Assembly (NCBI GenBank): GCA_947461325.1
Contig: CANHLD010000032.1
Location: 1-13,820 of the forward strand
DNA: 13,820 nucleotides
Direction: 5' to 3'
Origin: Comamonadaceae bacterium
GTDB lineage: Bacteria > Pseudomonadota > Gammaproteobacteria > Burkholderiales > Burkholderiaceae_C
This document shows positions 1 through 6,888 of this stretch, one piece after another (positions within the stretch are counted from its first letter, which is position 1; the number at the start of each line of letters is the position of its first letter). Below the pieces are notes generated by a model, which was not told where the DNA came from, did no database searches, and was given only the letters and a program-made list of their open reading frames with translations. Made by a program: the position numbers and the translations under genes.

Positions 1-226
1 ACCTTACTGGGTATTCATCAATCTTTGACCTTAGCACACACAAGCGTGAACACATGCTGTTACGCCTCGTCAATCGATCCAGATGAGGGTAAGTACTGAT
101 TAAAAATTAGCGTCGTTAAAATGTTTGCTCGGTCCTGTGCACCGAACCATGTGTTTCTGCGCTAACGCGCTCATTAAACCAACGCGACTCCGCGCGATGG
201 TGGCTTTTCCAAAATCGGACATCATC
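1..226. other. Left-edge intergenic region / leader of the ABC operon
   Basis: No gene can be supported here. Two plus-strand frames are open from the window edge to stops at 84-86 and 97-99, so the tail of an upstream gene is possible, but neither short peptide is recognisable. The right half (about 129-201) is rich in short inverted repeats, described separately. No convincing -35/-10 pair was found. Confidence 0.5.
129..201 (+). promoter_or_regulatory. Possible structured 5' leader of the ABC transporter operon
   Basis: Three short hairpins follow one another. TCGGT/ACCGA lies at 129-133/141-145 with a 7-nt loop. GCGC/GCGC lies at 159-162/167-170 with loop TAAC. A nested pair has ACCA/TGGT at 178-181/198-201 enclosing CGCG/CGCG at 183-186/191-194. 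The last ends 25 bases before the ATG at 227. I could not match this to a known riboswitch class. Stems are only 4-5 bp, so this may be chance in a GC-rich patch. Confidence 0.25.
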
Positions 227-1102
227 ATGAAAACTTCCAACAGTCGCCGCCTGGCTCTGCTTTGGGCATTGTCTGTGCCCGCATCTTCACTGTTTCCCAT
301 CGCCTCATCTGCCAGTGATGGTGTACTTCGTGTATCAGCCATTCCAGATGAAGCGCCTACAGAGCTACAACGCAAATTCGCGCCCTTAGGTAACTATCTT
401 TCTGCACAAACCGGCTTGAAAGTGGTTTTCACACCCGTCACCGATTACGCAGCCGTGGTTGAAGCGCTGGCAGCCGGAAAAATTGATTTGGCTTGGTTAG
501 GTGGATTCACTTTCGTACAAGCACGCATACGCACCAACGGTAGCGCCGTCCCCATCGCGCAGCGTGAAGAGGATGCACGATTCACATCCAAATTCATCAC
601 CGCTGATCCCTCCATCAAAAGCTTGAGCGATCTCAAAGGAAAAACATTTGCTTTTGGATCGCCCTCCTCCACCTCAGGCAGTTTGATGCCGCGCTTTTTC
701 ATGCAGCAAGCGGGTTTGAATATCGACAAGGATTTCAAAAATATCGCATTCTCAGGCGCGCACGACGCAACCGCCGCTTTTGTTTCGGCAGGCAAAGCCG
801 ATGCCGGGGTTTTGAATGCCTCTGTTTGGGACAAATTGGTAGAGCAGAAAAAAATAGATACCGACAAGGTGCGCGTTTTTGCGACCACACCGCCGTTTTT
901 TGATTACAACTGGACGGTACGTGGCGACCTCGATCCCAAATTGATCAAGCAATTGACTGAAGCATTTTTAAAATTGGATCCGAACAATCCTGAGCACAAA
1001 GAAATTTTGACGCTGCAAAGAGCATCTCGCTTCATTCCTACCCGCAAAGAAAACTATGACGGTATAGAAAAGGCAGCCATATCGGCGGGTTTGTTGAAAT
1101 AA
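227..1102 (+). CDS. ABC transporter periplasmic binding protein, PhnD-like, putative selenate-transporter type
   Basis: This 291-residue protein is the exported substrate-binding component of a PhnD-superfamily ABC importer. The ATG at 227 gives a classic signal peptide (basic MKTSNSRR, hydrophobic core, Ala/Ser-rich cleavage zone ending IASSASDG). The in-frame TTG at 125 would add 34 residues before it and is rejected. The mature start RVSAIPDEAPTELQRKFAPL, then WLGGFTFVQARIRT, TSKFITADPSIKSLSDLKGK, FGSPSSTSGSLMPR and the end LQRASRFIPTRKENYDGIE all match my recollection of proteins annotated as putative selenate ABC transporter binding proteins, a branch distinct from phosphonate-binding PhnD. 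Its stop is one base from the ATPase start, so the genes form an operon. Ligand is inferred from family resemblance only; phosphonate, phosphite or another oxyanion remains possible. Confidence 0.85.
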   Translation: MKTSNSRRLALLWALSVPASSLFPIASSASDGVLRVSAIPDEAPTELQRKFAPLGNYLSAQTGLKVVFTPVTDYAAVVEALAAGKIDLAWLGGFTFVQARIRTNGSAVPIAQREEDARFTSKFITADPSIKSLSDLKGKTFAFGSPSSTSGSLMPRFFMQQAGLNIDKDFKNIAFSGAHDATAAFVSAGKADAGVLNASVWDKLVEQKKIDTDKVRVFATTPPFFDYNWTVRGDLDPKLIKQLTEAFLKLDPNNPEHKEILTLQRASRFIPTRKENYDGIEKAAISAGLLK

Positions 1103-1103
1103 C

Positions 1104-1913
1104 ATGTCTGTTCATTTTGAGCAGATAAGCTATGAGCATCCCAATGGCTTTAAAGCCATCAGTGAACTCAGTCTGCAAGTGCAACCAGGCGAGCACATCG
1201 CCTTGATTGGTCCTTCAGGTGCAGGGAAAACTACCTTGTTGTCTTTGATCGGTACAAGACTACAACCAACAACCGGCTCACTGACTGTGCTTGGACAGCA
1301 CATGGTTGATGTTGACAATAGTGCACTGTGCCAATTGCGAAAACGCATTGCTTTTATTTACCAACACCCGCCAATGCCACCTCGTCAACGTGTCATCACA
1401 GCCGTGACGGCAGGCCGACTGGGTCATTGGCCGGTGTGGAAATCGTTGGCGTCTTTGTTCTATCCTATGGATATCCTTGGCGTTTCAGAAGTGCTCTCAC
1501 GCGTTCAATTAAGTGACAAATTATTTGATTTATGCGATCAACTGTCTGGCGGTCAACTTCAGCGAGTGGGCATCGCAAGGGCTTTGTACCAACAGTCGGA
1601 ACTGATACTGGCAGATGAACCTGTGTCCGCTTTAGATCCTGGTTTGGCTTTAGCCATGGTCGAAGTATTGAAAAAAGAAGCAGGTTCACGGGGTGCCACA
1701 TTGGTTGCCAGTCTTCATGCGGTTGATTTAGCACTCAAATGTTTTGAGCGCATCGTCGGCATACGAGACGGAAAAATTGTCTTTGATCTGCCTGCGCACA
1801 AAGTCACTTCCCTCATGTTGGAGGATTTGTATGCCAATGAGTCCCCCTTAAATACCACGAAAAATAAGTACGGCGAGGACAGCAAAGACAACATGGTTTC
1901 ACCATCGATGTGA
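1104..1913 (+). CDS. ABC transporter ATP-binding protein, PhnC-like
   Basis: This 269-residue cytoplasmic ATPase drives the importer encoded around it. All ABC motifs are present and intact: Walker A GPSGAGKTT at residues 36-44, Q-loop Gln87, signature LSGGQLQR at 148-155, Walker B LILADEP at 167-173 with catalytic Glu172, D-loop SALD at 175-178, and switch His205. The length and overall plan match PhnC-type ATPases, with a slightly extended hydrophilic C-terminal tail after about residue 247 (Lys/Asn/Asp-rich). The ATG lies one base after the upstream stop, and its own stop overlaps the GTG start of the permease gene, so translation is probably coupled. Family assignment is firm; the substrate depends on the binding protein. 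Confidence 0.92.
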   Translation: MSVHFEQISYEHPNGFKAISELSLQVQPGEHIALIGPSGAGKTTLLSLIGTRLQPTTGSLTVLGQHMVDVDNSALCQLRKRIAFIYQHPPMPPRQRVITAVTAGRLGHWPVWKSLASLFYPMDILGVSEVLSRVQLSDKLFDLCDQLSGGQLQRVGIARALYQQSELILADEPVSALDPGLALAMVEVLKKEAGSRGATLVASLHAVDLALKCFERIVGIRDGKIVFDLPAHKVTSLMLEDLYANESPLNTTKNKYGEDSKDNMVSPSM

Positions 1914-3478
1914 CGTGTATGGCACATCAAAACAGTCCACGCGATCCCCTTTTTGTCAGTCGCGTATCCCTTTTTTTGACATTCATTTTGCTGCTATGGC
2001 CATTATTATGGACAACACAGTTCAGTCTATACAGCTTGTTTGATCCTGCCAATCTGAAAGTGATTGGATATTTTTTAGCTGGGTTTCTACCTCCTGCGAC
2101 TGGCACTGAATTTTTACTTGAATTATTCAAAGCCACAATCGAAACGATAGCAATCGCAACGGTTGGCATGGTGCTGGCTTTGCTGATTGCTATGCCATTG
2201 GCATACCGTGTCAGCCGTGTTTGCCGGGTTCATCATGGATTGCAACTACTGCCCCGTGGTTTACTCACCGTGCTGCGCGCTATTCCCGAATTGGTGTGGG
2301 CATTGGCATTTGTCCGCATCCTAGGTCTTGGACCTTCTGCAGGCGTACTGGCTCTGGGTCTGACTTACGGAGCCATGTTGGGCAAGGTGTATGCCGAAAT
2401 ACTGGAGTCCGTCGATCAAGCGCCTGCAAACGCACTGCTCACCGCTGGTTCAAGTCGGGCGTTCGCCATGTTGTTTGGCTTGCTGCCAACGGCCAGCAAA
2501 GAACTGACCTCTTACACCATCTACCGATGGGAATGTGCTTTGCGTGCATCTGTGGTCATGGGGTTTGTGGGAGCCGGTGGCTTGGGCCAATTGATGGACC
2601 AGGCAATGAAAATGCTCAATGGTGGCGAAGCTTGCTCGATACTGATTGTGTTTTTGGGTCTGGTTTTATTTGCAGATCGATTGTCAGCATGGGCACGTCA
2701 CGCCATGAATTCAGCCTTGACACCCGAACCATTGATACGGTTAAAAAATCAATTGTCAGGGTTGGTTGTCTTTATGCTGATTGTGTATTTCAGTTACCAA
2801 ATGCTACACATAGACTTTGTGTCACTGGTGAGCTTGGAAGCTGTGCACTCTCTAAGCCAATTTGCACTTGGTTTTTTTCCAGCAGATGTTTCAACACCCT
2901 GGTTGATTCAAATTGCAGACGGCATGTTGCAAACCTTGGCTGTCTCCATACTTGCCACTTTAGGCGCAGTCATTGTTGGCTTGTTGCTCGCATTGTCCAA
3001 ACCCCGGGTGCTGGTGAACGCGGTGTTCAACTTGCTACGCAGTGTTCCTGAACTGGTGTGGGCCACGATCACTGTGCTGGCTGTTGGCATGGGGCCATTT
3101 GCAGGCACCTTGGCATTGGCCTTACACACCACCGGTGTGCTTGGCCGACTGTTTGCGCAGGCTATTGAAAATGCGCCGATGCAACCTGCACAGGCATTGC
3201 GCAATGCAGGTACATCGCGAGCCCTTGCTTTTGCTTATGCCACCTTCCCCTTGGTTGCCCCGCAGTTGGTCGCCTACAGCTTGTACCGTTGGGAAATGAA
3301 TATAAGAATGGCGGCCATTCTGGGTTTCGTCGGCGCGGGCGGCTTGGGGCAATTGTTATATGTCGCCATGTCATTGATGAATTACCAACAAGCATGCACA
3401 GTGATCATGGCGATGTTGTTGTTGTCAGTGCTGGTGGATCAAGCCAGCGCGAGGTTGCGCGGGTTTATGCATTCATGA
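1910..3478 (+). CDS. ABC transporter permease, tandem fusion of two PhnE-like domains
   Basis: This 522-residue inner-membrane protein has two homologous halves, each resembling a whole PhnE permease. Matching pairs sit about 254 residues apart: IPELVW near 125-130 against VPELVW near 379-384; ALLTAGSSRA at 175-184 against ALRNAGTSRA at 429-438 (the loop that contacts the ATPase); and YRWECALRASVVMGFVGAGG at 205-224 against YRWEMNIRMAAILGFVGAGG at 459-478. Many hydrophobic segments lie in both halves. Most PhnE proteins are about 260-290 residues and work as dimers, so one fused chain could supply the whole channel. The start is uncertain: GTG at 1910 overlaps the ATPase stop, and ATG at 1919 is three codons later; neither has a clear Shine-Dalgarno sequence. 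It is the last gene of the operon and converges on the FKBP gene 19 bases away. Confidence 0.9.
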   Translation: MTCMAHQNSPRDPLFVSRVSLFLTFILLLWPLLWTTQFSLYSLFDPANLKVIGYFLAGFLPPATGTEFLLELFKATIETIAIATVGMVLALLIAMPLAYRVSRVCRVHHGLQLLPRGLLTVLRAIPELVWALAFVRILGLGPSAGVLALGLTYGAMLGKVYAEILESVDQAPANALLTAGSSRAFAMLFGLLPTASKELTSYTIYRWECALRASVVMGFVGAGGLGQLMDQAMKMLNGGEACSILIVFLGLVLFADRLSAWARHAMNSALTPEPLIRLKNQLSGLVVFMLIVYFSYQMLHIDFVSLVSLEAVHSLSQFALGFFPADVSTPWLIQIADGMLQTLAVSILATLGAVIVGLLLALSKPRVLVNAVFNLLRSVPELVWATITVLAVGMGPFAGTLALALHTTGVLGRLFAQAIENAPMQPAQALRNAGTSRALAFAYATFPLVAPQLVAYSLYRWEMNIRMAAILGFVGAGGLGQLLYVAMSLMNYQQACTVIMAMLLLSVLVDQASARLRGFMHS

Positions 3479-3497
3479 ACCCTTAACCATCAACTGA

Positions 3498-3908
3498 CTA
3501 TTTTTTGATACTGACCAATTCAACTTCAAACAACAGCACTGCATTGGGCGGAATCACGCCGCGAATGCCGTCAGCACCATAAGCGGTATCGGAGGGACAA
3601 GTCAAACGGGCCTTGCCGCCTACTTTGATTTTTTGCATGCCTTGTGTCCAGCAAGGAATCACGCGTGACAAAGGAAATGCAATCGGCTCGCCGCGTTTGT
3701 AACTGCTGTCAAATTCTTTGCCATCCGGCAAGGTGCCCCGGTAGTGGGCGACCACCGTATCGGAAGCCGCAGGGCTGGCGCCTGCCCCTTCCTTCAGATG
3801 CTCGATTTTGATGCCGGAAGGCAATGTTTCAGTTTTGGTATCCGCCCAGACTGAGCCACTGAGAATAAGGCTTGCGAGAAGGACAAAAGGCAATTGAAGA
3901 GTTTTCAT
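3498..3908 (-). CDS. Exported FKBP-type peptidyl-prolyl cis-trans isomerase
   Basis: This 136-residue protein catalyses cis-trans isomerisation of prolyl bonds and probably assists protein folding in the periplasm. A signal peptide spans about residues 1-22 (MKTLQLPFVLLASLILSGSVWA). The rest is a single minimal FKBP domain with the expected pocket residues: Tyr56 in VVAHYRGTL, Asp67 in EFDSSY, Phe78, Val83-Ile84, Trp87 in VIPCWTQGMQ, Tyr110 in SDTAYG, and Phe127 in LLFEVEL. The GGKARLTCPSDTAYG segment and IPPNA loop are typical of short proteobacterial FKBPs. The gene is downstream of the metzincin-like gene on the same strand, with 112 bases between them that hold a hairpin and a Fur-box-like sequence, so it may have its own promoter. 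No Shine-Dalgarno sequence is obvious. Confidence 0.93.
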   Translation of the reverse strand: MKTLQLPFVLLASLILSGSVWADTKTETLPSGIKIEHLKEGAGASPAASDTVVAHYRGTLPDGKEFDSSYKRGEPIAFPLSRVIPCWTQGMQKIKVGGKARLTCPSDTAYGADGIRGVIPPNAVLLFEVELVSIKK

Positions 3909-3927
3909 GTTGTTGAATGAAAGTTAA

Positions 3928-3945
3928 ATAAACATAATCATTATC
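3928..3945 (-). promoter_or_regulatory. Fur-box-like sequence upstream of the FKBP gene
   Basis: Read on the minus strand, the site is three adjacent hexamers GATAAT-GATTAT-GTTTAT, scoring 6/6, 5/6 and 4/6 against the Fur hexamer GATAAT. It contains a perfect 11-bp palindrome, ATAAT-C-ATTAT. It ends 19 bases before the FKBP ATG. The first hexamer could also serve as a -10 element (5/6 to TATAAT), with a weak TTTGCA 15 bases upstream as -35. Fur control is inference; an AT-rich promoter could look similar. Confidence 0.35.
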
Positions 3946-3988
3946 TACTCTATGGAGGCGTGCAAAGTGTGTTTGCTGTGCGTGTTTG

Positions 3989-4008
3989 GAATGCTTTGGC
4001 AAGCACTC
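3989..4008 (-). terminator. Stem-loop just downstream of the metzincin-like gene
   Basis: An 8-bp stem with a 4-nt loop: on the minus strand GAGTGCTT, loop GCCA, AAGCATTC, including one G-T wobble. It starts 12 bases after the stop of the upstream gene. There is no T-tract on either strand, so it is not a textbook intrinsic terminator. It may be a 3'-end or processing hairpin, or part of a Rho-dependent end. Confidence 0.35.
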
Positions 4009-4020
4009 TCATGCCAGTGA

Positions 4021-5082
4021 TTATTTGCTGTTAGCCGCCACACATCTTTGTATATCGCAAGCCGTCGGCAGCAACGATCGGTATTCAAAATTTTTGGGCA
4101 TGACGCCGTTGTCACGGATGGTGCATTTCTCGCCGGCATCATTGGTGTAATAAGACAGCACATCCACACATCGCTTGGAATGCGCCAACAGTCCTTGGAA
4201 ATGCCCCACTTCATGCGATACCACCATTTGCAACGTTTCCATTAAATTGCGATTGGGATTGCTTTTCTTCAGACCTTGAAACGACTCGGGACTGAGCGTC
4301 AAAGTTTTTTTGGTGATGTTGGCAAGCCCAATCGTGCCCAGTTTGTCATCATCGTTCCACTGGACAGCAATTTTCAAACCCGCCATGGTGTCGTTGAAAT
4401 CACGCTTCAAATAAACCTTGTTTTGCCCCCCGCATTGGTCCCAGGCTTGCGTGGAATTTTGTAAAACCAACAACACAGATTCTTCACTGACAGATGCAGG
4501 AGCCCCTTGATGGTCATACACATAGGCCATGATCGGGCTGATCATTTTGGTGTCATTCGGTCCATCTTTCCAAGTCACCAATTCATTGGGAAGACACTGC
4601 GCAATTTCACTTTCCCGCAGTGAAAACTCTTTACTGACGGCAGTTTTCTCATCCACTTTGGTGGGCATTCGCTTGATTTTTTTGGTGGCCACGACACTGC
4701 CCGAGGGTTCAATCACAGGTGCAGTAGGTGTGTTCTTGCTGACCTCAAGGGTTGAACCAGGTTTTTTGGACTGGTGAAGCTCCTTGACCATTTGATGCAC
4801 GCGTTCAGTGTTTGCAGTCCCCAGCCACACTGCCACATTGTTTTTGATCATTTCAATTTCGGGATAAGGACAGTCTTTCGCGTTGGCGTTAAGCCATTCA
4901 ATCGCTTTTTTCTCTCGCATTTGTACATCATTGATGGCGTAGGCCAGCTTCTTGAAATCAGCCGCTTTACAGTTTGAGTCGCCAGCTTTGTTTGGCGATT
5001 CCACGGTGGTGGGTGTCTGAGCCTGACCAGGCGCAAACATCACCACAAATGCACAGGCAGAGAGAAAACGCAAAAAAAACAT
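4021..5082 (-). CDS. Exported protein of unknown function with metzincin-like zinc protease signature
   Basis: I do not recognise a named family. From the ATG at 5082 it has 353 residues; an in-frame TTG at 5097 would add five. An N-terminal signal peptide (MFFLRFLSACAFVVMFAPGQAQ) implies export. Residues 23-160 are variable and Lys/Pro-rich in the middle, suggesting a linker after a small helical domain with Cys38 and Cys71. The C-terminal half carries HEVGHFQGLLAH: His290, Glu291, His294, Gly297 and a third His at 301. Metzincins have HExxHxxGxxH, so here the third histidine is one position late. DVLSYY at 307-312 lies where a Met-turn is expected, with Leu309 instead of Met. Eight cysteines, all predicted extracytoplasmic, suggest disulfides. 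Peptidase activity is plausible but the altered motifs leave it open. No protein substrate can be inferred from the neighbours. Confidence 0.8.
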   Translation of the reverse strand: MFFLRFLSACAFVVMFAPGQAQTPTTVESPNKAGDSNCKAADFKKLAYAINDVQMREKKAIEWLNANAKDCPYPEIEMIKNNVAVWLGTANTERVHQMVKELHQSKKPGSTLEVSKNTPTAPVIEPSGSVVATKKIKRMPTKVDEKTAVSKEFSLRESEIAQCLPNELVTWKDGPNDTKMISPIMAYVYDHQGAPASVSEESVLLVLQNSTQAWDQCGGQNKVYLKRDFNDTMAGLKIAVQWNDDDKLGTIGLANITKKTLTLSPESFQGLKKSNPNRNLMETLQMVVSHEVGHFQGLLAHSKRCVDVLSYYTNDAGEKCTIRDNGVMPKNFEYRSLLPTACDIQRCVAANSK

Positions 5083-5105
5083 ATGTTTATTTAACAAAAG
5101 AGTAA

Positions 5106-5124
5106 CTGACCTTGGACTGGTCAG
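5106..5124 (-). terminator. Perfect inverted repeat between the SDR operon end and the metzincin-like gene
   Basis: CTGACC/GGTCAG at 5106-5111 and 5119-5124 form a 6-bp perfect stem with a 7-nt loop. On the minus strand it follows the SDR stop by about 60 bases and is followed by the fairly T-rich TTACTCTTTTGTTAA. It could be a weak intrinsic terminator for the operon at 5184-8166. It also sits only 23 bases before the ATG at 5082, so an operator or 5'-leader hairpin of that gene is equally possible. Confidence 0.35.
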
Positions 5125-5183
5125 GACATCTTAACTATCGACACATAGGATCAAAGTTTTAACTTCTTTGTTTCAGGGGTGTA

Positions 5184-5951
5184 TCAGCCCTGAATGGAGT
5201 AACCGCCATCGACAGGTATGGCGGTTCCGGTCAAAAAGTCAGACGCTGAACTGGCCAAGAAAACTGCAATGCCAGCGAAATCATCAGGCAGGCCCCAACG
5301 CTTGGCCGGTGTTCGCTCAAGCACCCGCTCGTGCAAACCTTTGACGTCTATTCTGGCCTGACGGGTCAAGGCCGTGTCAATCCAACCGGGAAGAATCGCG
5401 TTGACCTGGATATTGTCGGTAGCCCAAGCGCAAGCCATGGCCCGGGTCATTTGCACCAACCCGCCTTTGGAAGCGGCATATGGGGTCGCAAACGATGCAC
5501 CAAACAAAGACATCATTGAGCCGATATTGATGATTTTTCCGCTACCGTTTTTTTTAAATTCCGGATAAACCGCCTGCGAACAACTGAAGGCGCTGGTGAG
5601 ATTGGTTTGCAACACTTTGTTCCATTCGGCCAATTCATAGTCTTGCGGTGGCTTTCGAATATTCATGCCTGCGTTGTTAACCCATATGTCAATGCGTCCG
5701 AAATGCTTGACTGCCTGCTCAACCAATGCATGTATGGATGCCTCCGATTGCACATCGACCGGCACAGCCAATGCAGTGGCACCCAGCGTTTGTAACTGGG
5801 TGACTGCAGCCAGATTTTTGTGCTCATCACGCCCGGCAATGACCAAGGTGGCACCCGCTTGCGCCAAGCCTGTTGCCATGCCCAAACCAATGCCGCCGTT
5901 GCCGCCGGTGACGACAGCCACTTTGCCGCTCAAATCAAACAAGGAGTTCAT
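5184..5951 (-). CDS. Short-chain dehydrogenase/reductase (SDR), classical type
   Basis: This 255-residue cytoplasmic NAD(P)-dependent oxidoreductase has all classical SDR features: cofactor motif TGGNGGIG at residues 15-22, Asp66 in the VDV segment, NNAG at 92-95, catalytic Ser145, and YAASK giving Tyr158 and Lys162. The C-terminal GTAIPVDGGYSIQG is typical. The ATG at 5951 puts the Rossmann fold at the normal distance and lies 11 bases after the stop of the preceding dehydrogenase gene; a TTG at 5966 would overlap it and is less likely. The overall look is close to gluconate 5-dehydrogenase / KduD-like and 2-keto-3-deoxy-sugar-acid 4-dehydrogenase branches, which cannot be separated by eye. 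Last gene of a four-gene operon; with the UxaA-type dehydratase across the divergent promoter it probably oxidises a sugar-acid intermediate. Confidence 0.9.
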   Translation of the reverse strand: MNSLFDLSGKVAVVTGGNGGIGLGMATGLAQAGATLVIAGRDEHKNLAAVTQLQTLGATALAVPVDVQSEASIHALVEQAVKHFGRIDIWVNNAGMNIRKPPQDYELAEWNKVLQTNLTSAFSCSQAVYPEFKKNGSGKIINIGSMMSLFGASFATPYAASKGGLVQMTRAMACAWATDNIQVNAILPGWIDTALTRQARIDVKGLHERVLERTPAKRWGLPDDFAGIAVFLASSASDFLTGTAIPVDGGYSIQG

Positions 5952-5962
5952 GATTGAGCAAT

Positions 5963-6868
5963 TCAAAATTTGTGTGAAGGTGGAAGTCCGTTTTGGGTAG
6001 CGACAAAATCCGCCAGCATTGGCACATACTTTTGGGCAAAACCTTGTGCCTCCATACCGGCGAACGAATTTTTCACCATGGATTGGATCGGGTGCAAAGC
6101 ACCGATGTCATTGGCCAGACTGCCGAGGTAGCGCATGTCTTTGTGCGCGTTGCTGATGGTGAATTTGTGGGCATTCTCGTCACCATTCATCGTCCATTTC
6201 ATGAACGTGTCGTAGAACGGACTGCGCATCCGCCCGGAACCAATGACCGCATGAAATTGGTCTTGGCTCAAACCGGCTTTGCGGGCGATAGACAAGGCTT
6301 CTGAAAACAAGGCGGCATAACCCATGGCAATGAAGTTGTTGATCAACTTCATGGTGTGCCCCAGTCCGACCGGACCCAAATGCACGATGTTGCCGGACCA
6401 GCATTCGAGGACAGGCTTGACTTTGGCAAAGATCTCGTCCGATGCACCCACCATAGAGTCCAGAGTTCCGGCTTCCGCTTCAACGGGTGTACGACCTAAG
6501 GGTGCGTCAATGAAATGCATGCCGTGGCTGTCGGCCAGCGCAGCCATTTGCTTGGTGGAAACAGGATTAGAGGTAGAGCAATCGATGATGATCAAACCTT
6601 TTTTGCCACCTGCCAGCAAACCTTCAGGACCGTTCATCAGCGCCTCGACCTGGGGAGAACCGGTAACGCACAAATGCACGATATCGCATTGGCTGGCGAG
6701 TTCGCGAGCGCTCTTGGCTTCAGTGGCACCCAAACCCTTGAGGCGTTCCACGGGCTCACGGTTTTTATGGCCCATGATGACCAGCGGATAACCTTTGGTG
6801 ACAATATTTTTGGCCATGCCCGCGCCCATCAGGCCGACACCGATAAATCCAATCACGGGTTTACTCAT
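5963..6868 (-). CDS. NAD(P)-dependent beta-hydroxyacid dehydrogenase, GarR/3-hydroxyisobutyrate dehydrogenase family
   Basis: This 301-residue cytoplasmic enzyme belongs to the family that interconverts beta-hydroxyacids and semialdehydes, including tartronate semialdehyde reductase (GarR) in galactarate/glucarate breakdown. The N-terminal Rossmann motif GFIGVGLMGAGMA is at residues 7-19, DCSTSNP starts near 97, and the catalytic-lysine segment GLGHTMKLINNF carries Lys174 and Asn178. Substrate loop DAPLGRTPVEAEAGTL (near 122) differs from the usual DAPVSGG of GarR and 3-hydroxyisobutyrate dehydrogenases, so the substrate may differ. Two ATGs are six bases apart (6874 and 6868). The AAAGGAG at 6876-6882 is one base from the first and seven from the second, so the second is chosen. 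It follows the MhpD-type gene by 20 bases. Confidence 0.9.
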   Translation of the reverse strand: MSKPVIGFIGVGLMGAGMAKNIVTKGYPLVIMGHKNREPVERLKGLGATEAKSARELASQCDIVHLCVTGSPQVEALMNGPEGLLAGGKKGLIIIDCSTSNPVSTKQMAALADSHGMHFIDAPLGRTPVEAEAGTLDSMVGASDEIFAKVKPVLECWSGNIVHLGPVGLGHTMKLINNFIAMGYAALFSEALSIARKAGLSQDQFHAVIGSGRMRSPFYDTFMKWTMNGDENAHKFTISNAHKDMRYLGSLANDIGALHPIQSMVKNSFAGMEAQGFAQKYVPMLADFVATQNGLPPSHKF

Positions 6869-6875
6869 GAACATA

Positions 6876-6882
6876 CTCCTTT
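6876..6882 (-). promoter_or_regulatory. Shine-Dalgarno sequence deciding the dehydrogenase start
   Basis: Minus-strand AAAGGAG is followed by T and then ATG at 6874, far too close for initiation, while ATG at 6868 is seven bases away. This selects the MSKPVIGF start. Confidence 0.75.
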
Positions 6883-6888
6883 AAAAAA

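Noticed and set aside
1..99. C-terminal fragment of an upstream gene
   Set aside because: Two frames are open from the edge but the short peptides match nothing recognisable, so no partial gene is called.
125..226. In-frame TTG start at 125 for the ABC binding protein
   Set aside because: It would place 34 residues ahead of an excellent signal peptide that begins at the ATG at 227.
445..888. 147-codon minus-strand open frame opposite the ABC binding protein
   Set aside because: Shadow of a well-identified gene, with no ribosome site or recognisable domain.
2221..3051. 276-codon plus-strand open frame inside the permease gene
   Set aside because: It is Cys/Arg/His-rich with no domain logic, and the overlapping frame encodes a clear PhnE-like permease.
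5083..5097. TTG start for the metzincin-like gene
   Set aside because: The ATG five codons later gives a complete signal peptide; neither start has a clear ribosome site, so this is a preference, not proof.
6869..6874. First ATG (6874) as start of the GarR-like gene
   Set aside because: The AAAGGAG ribosome site is only one base away from it; the second ATG has ideal seven-base spacing.
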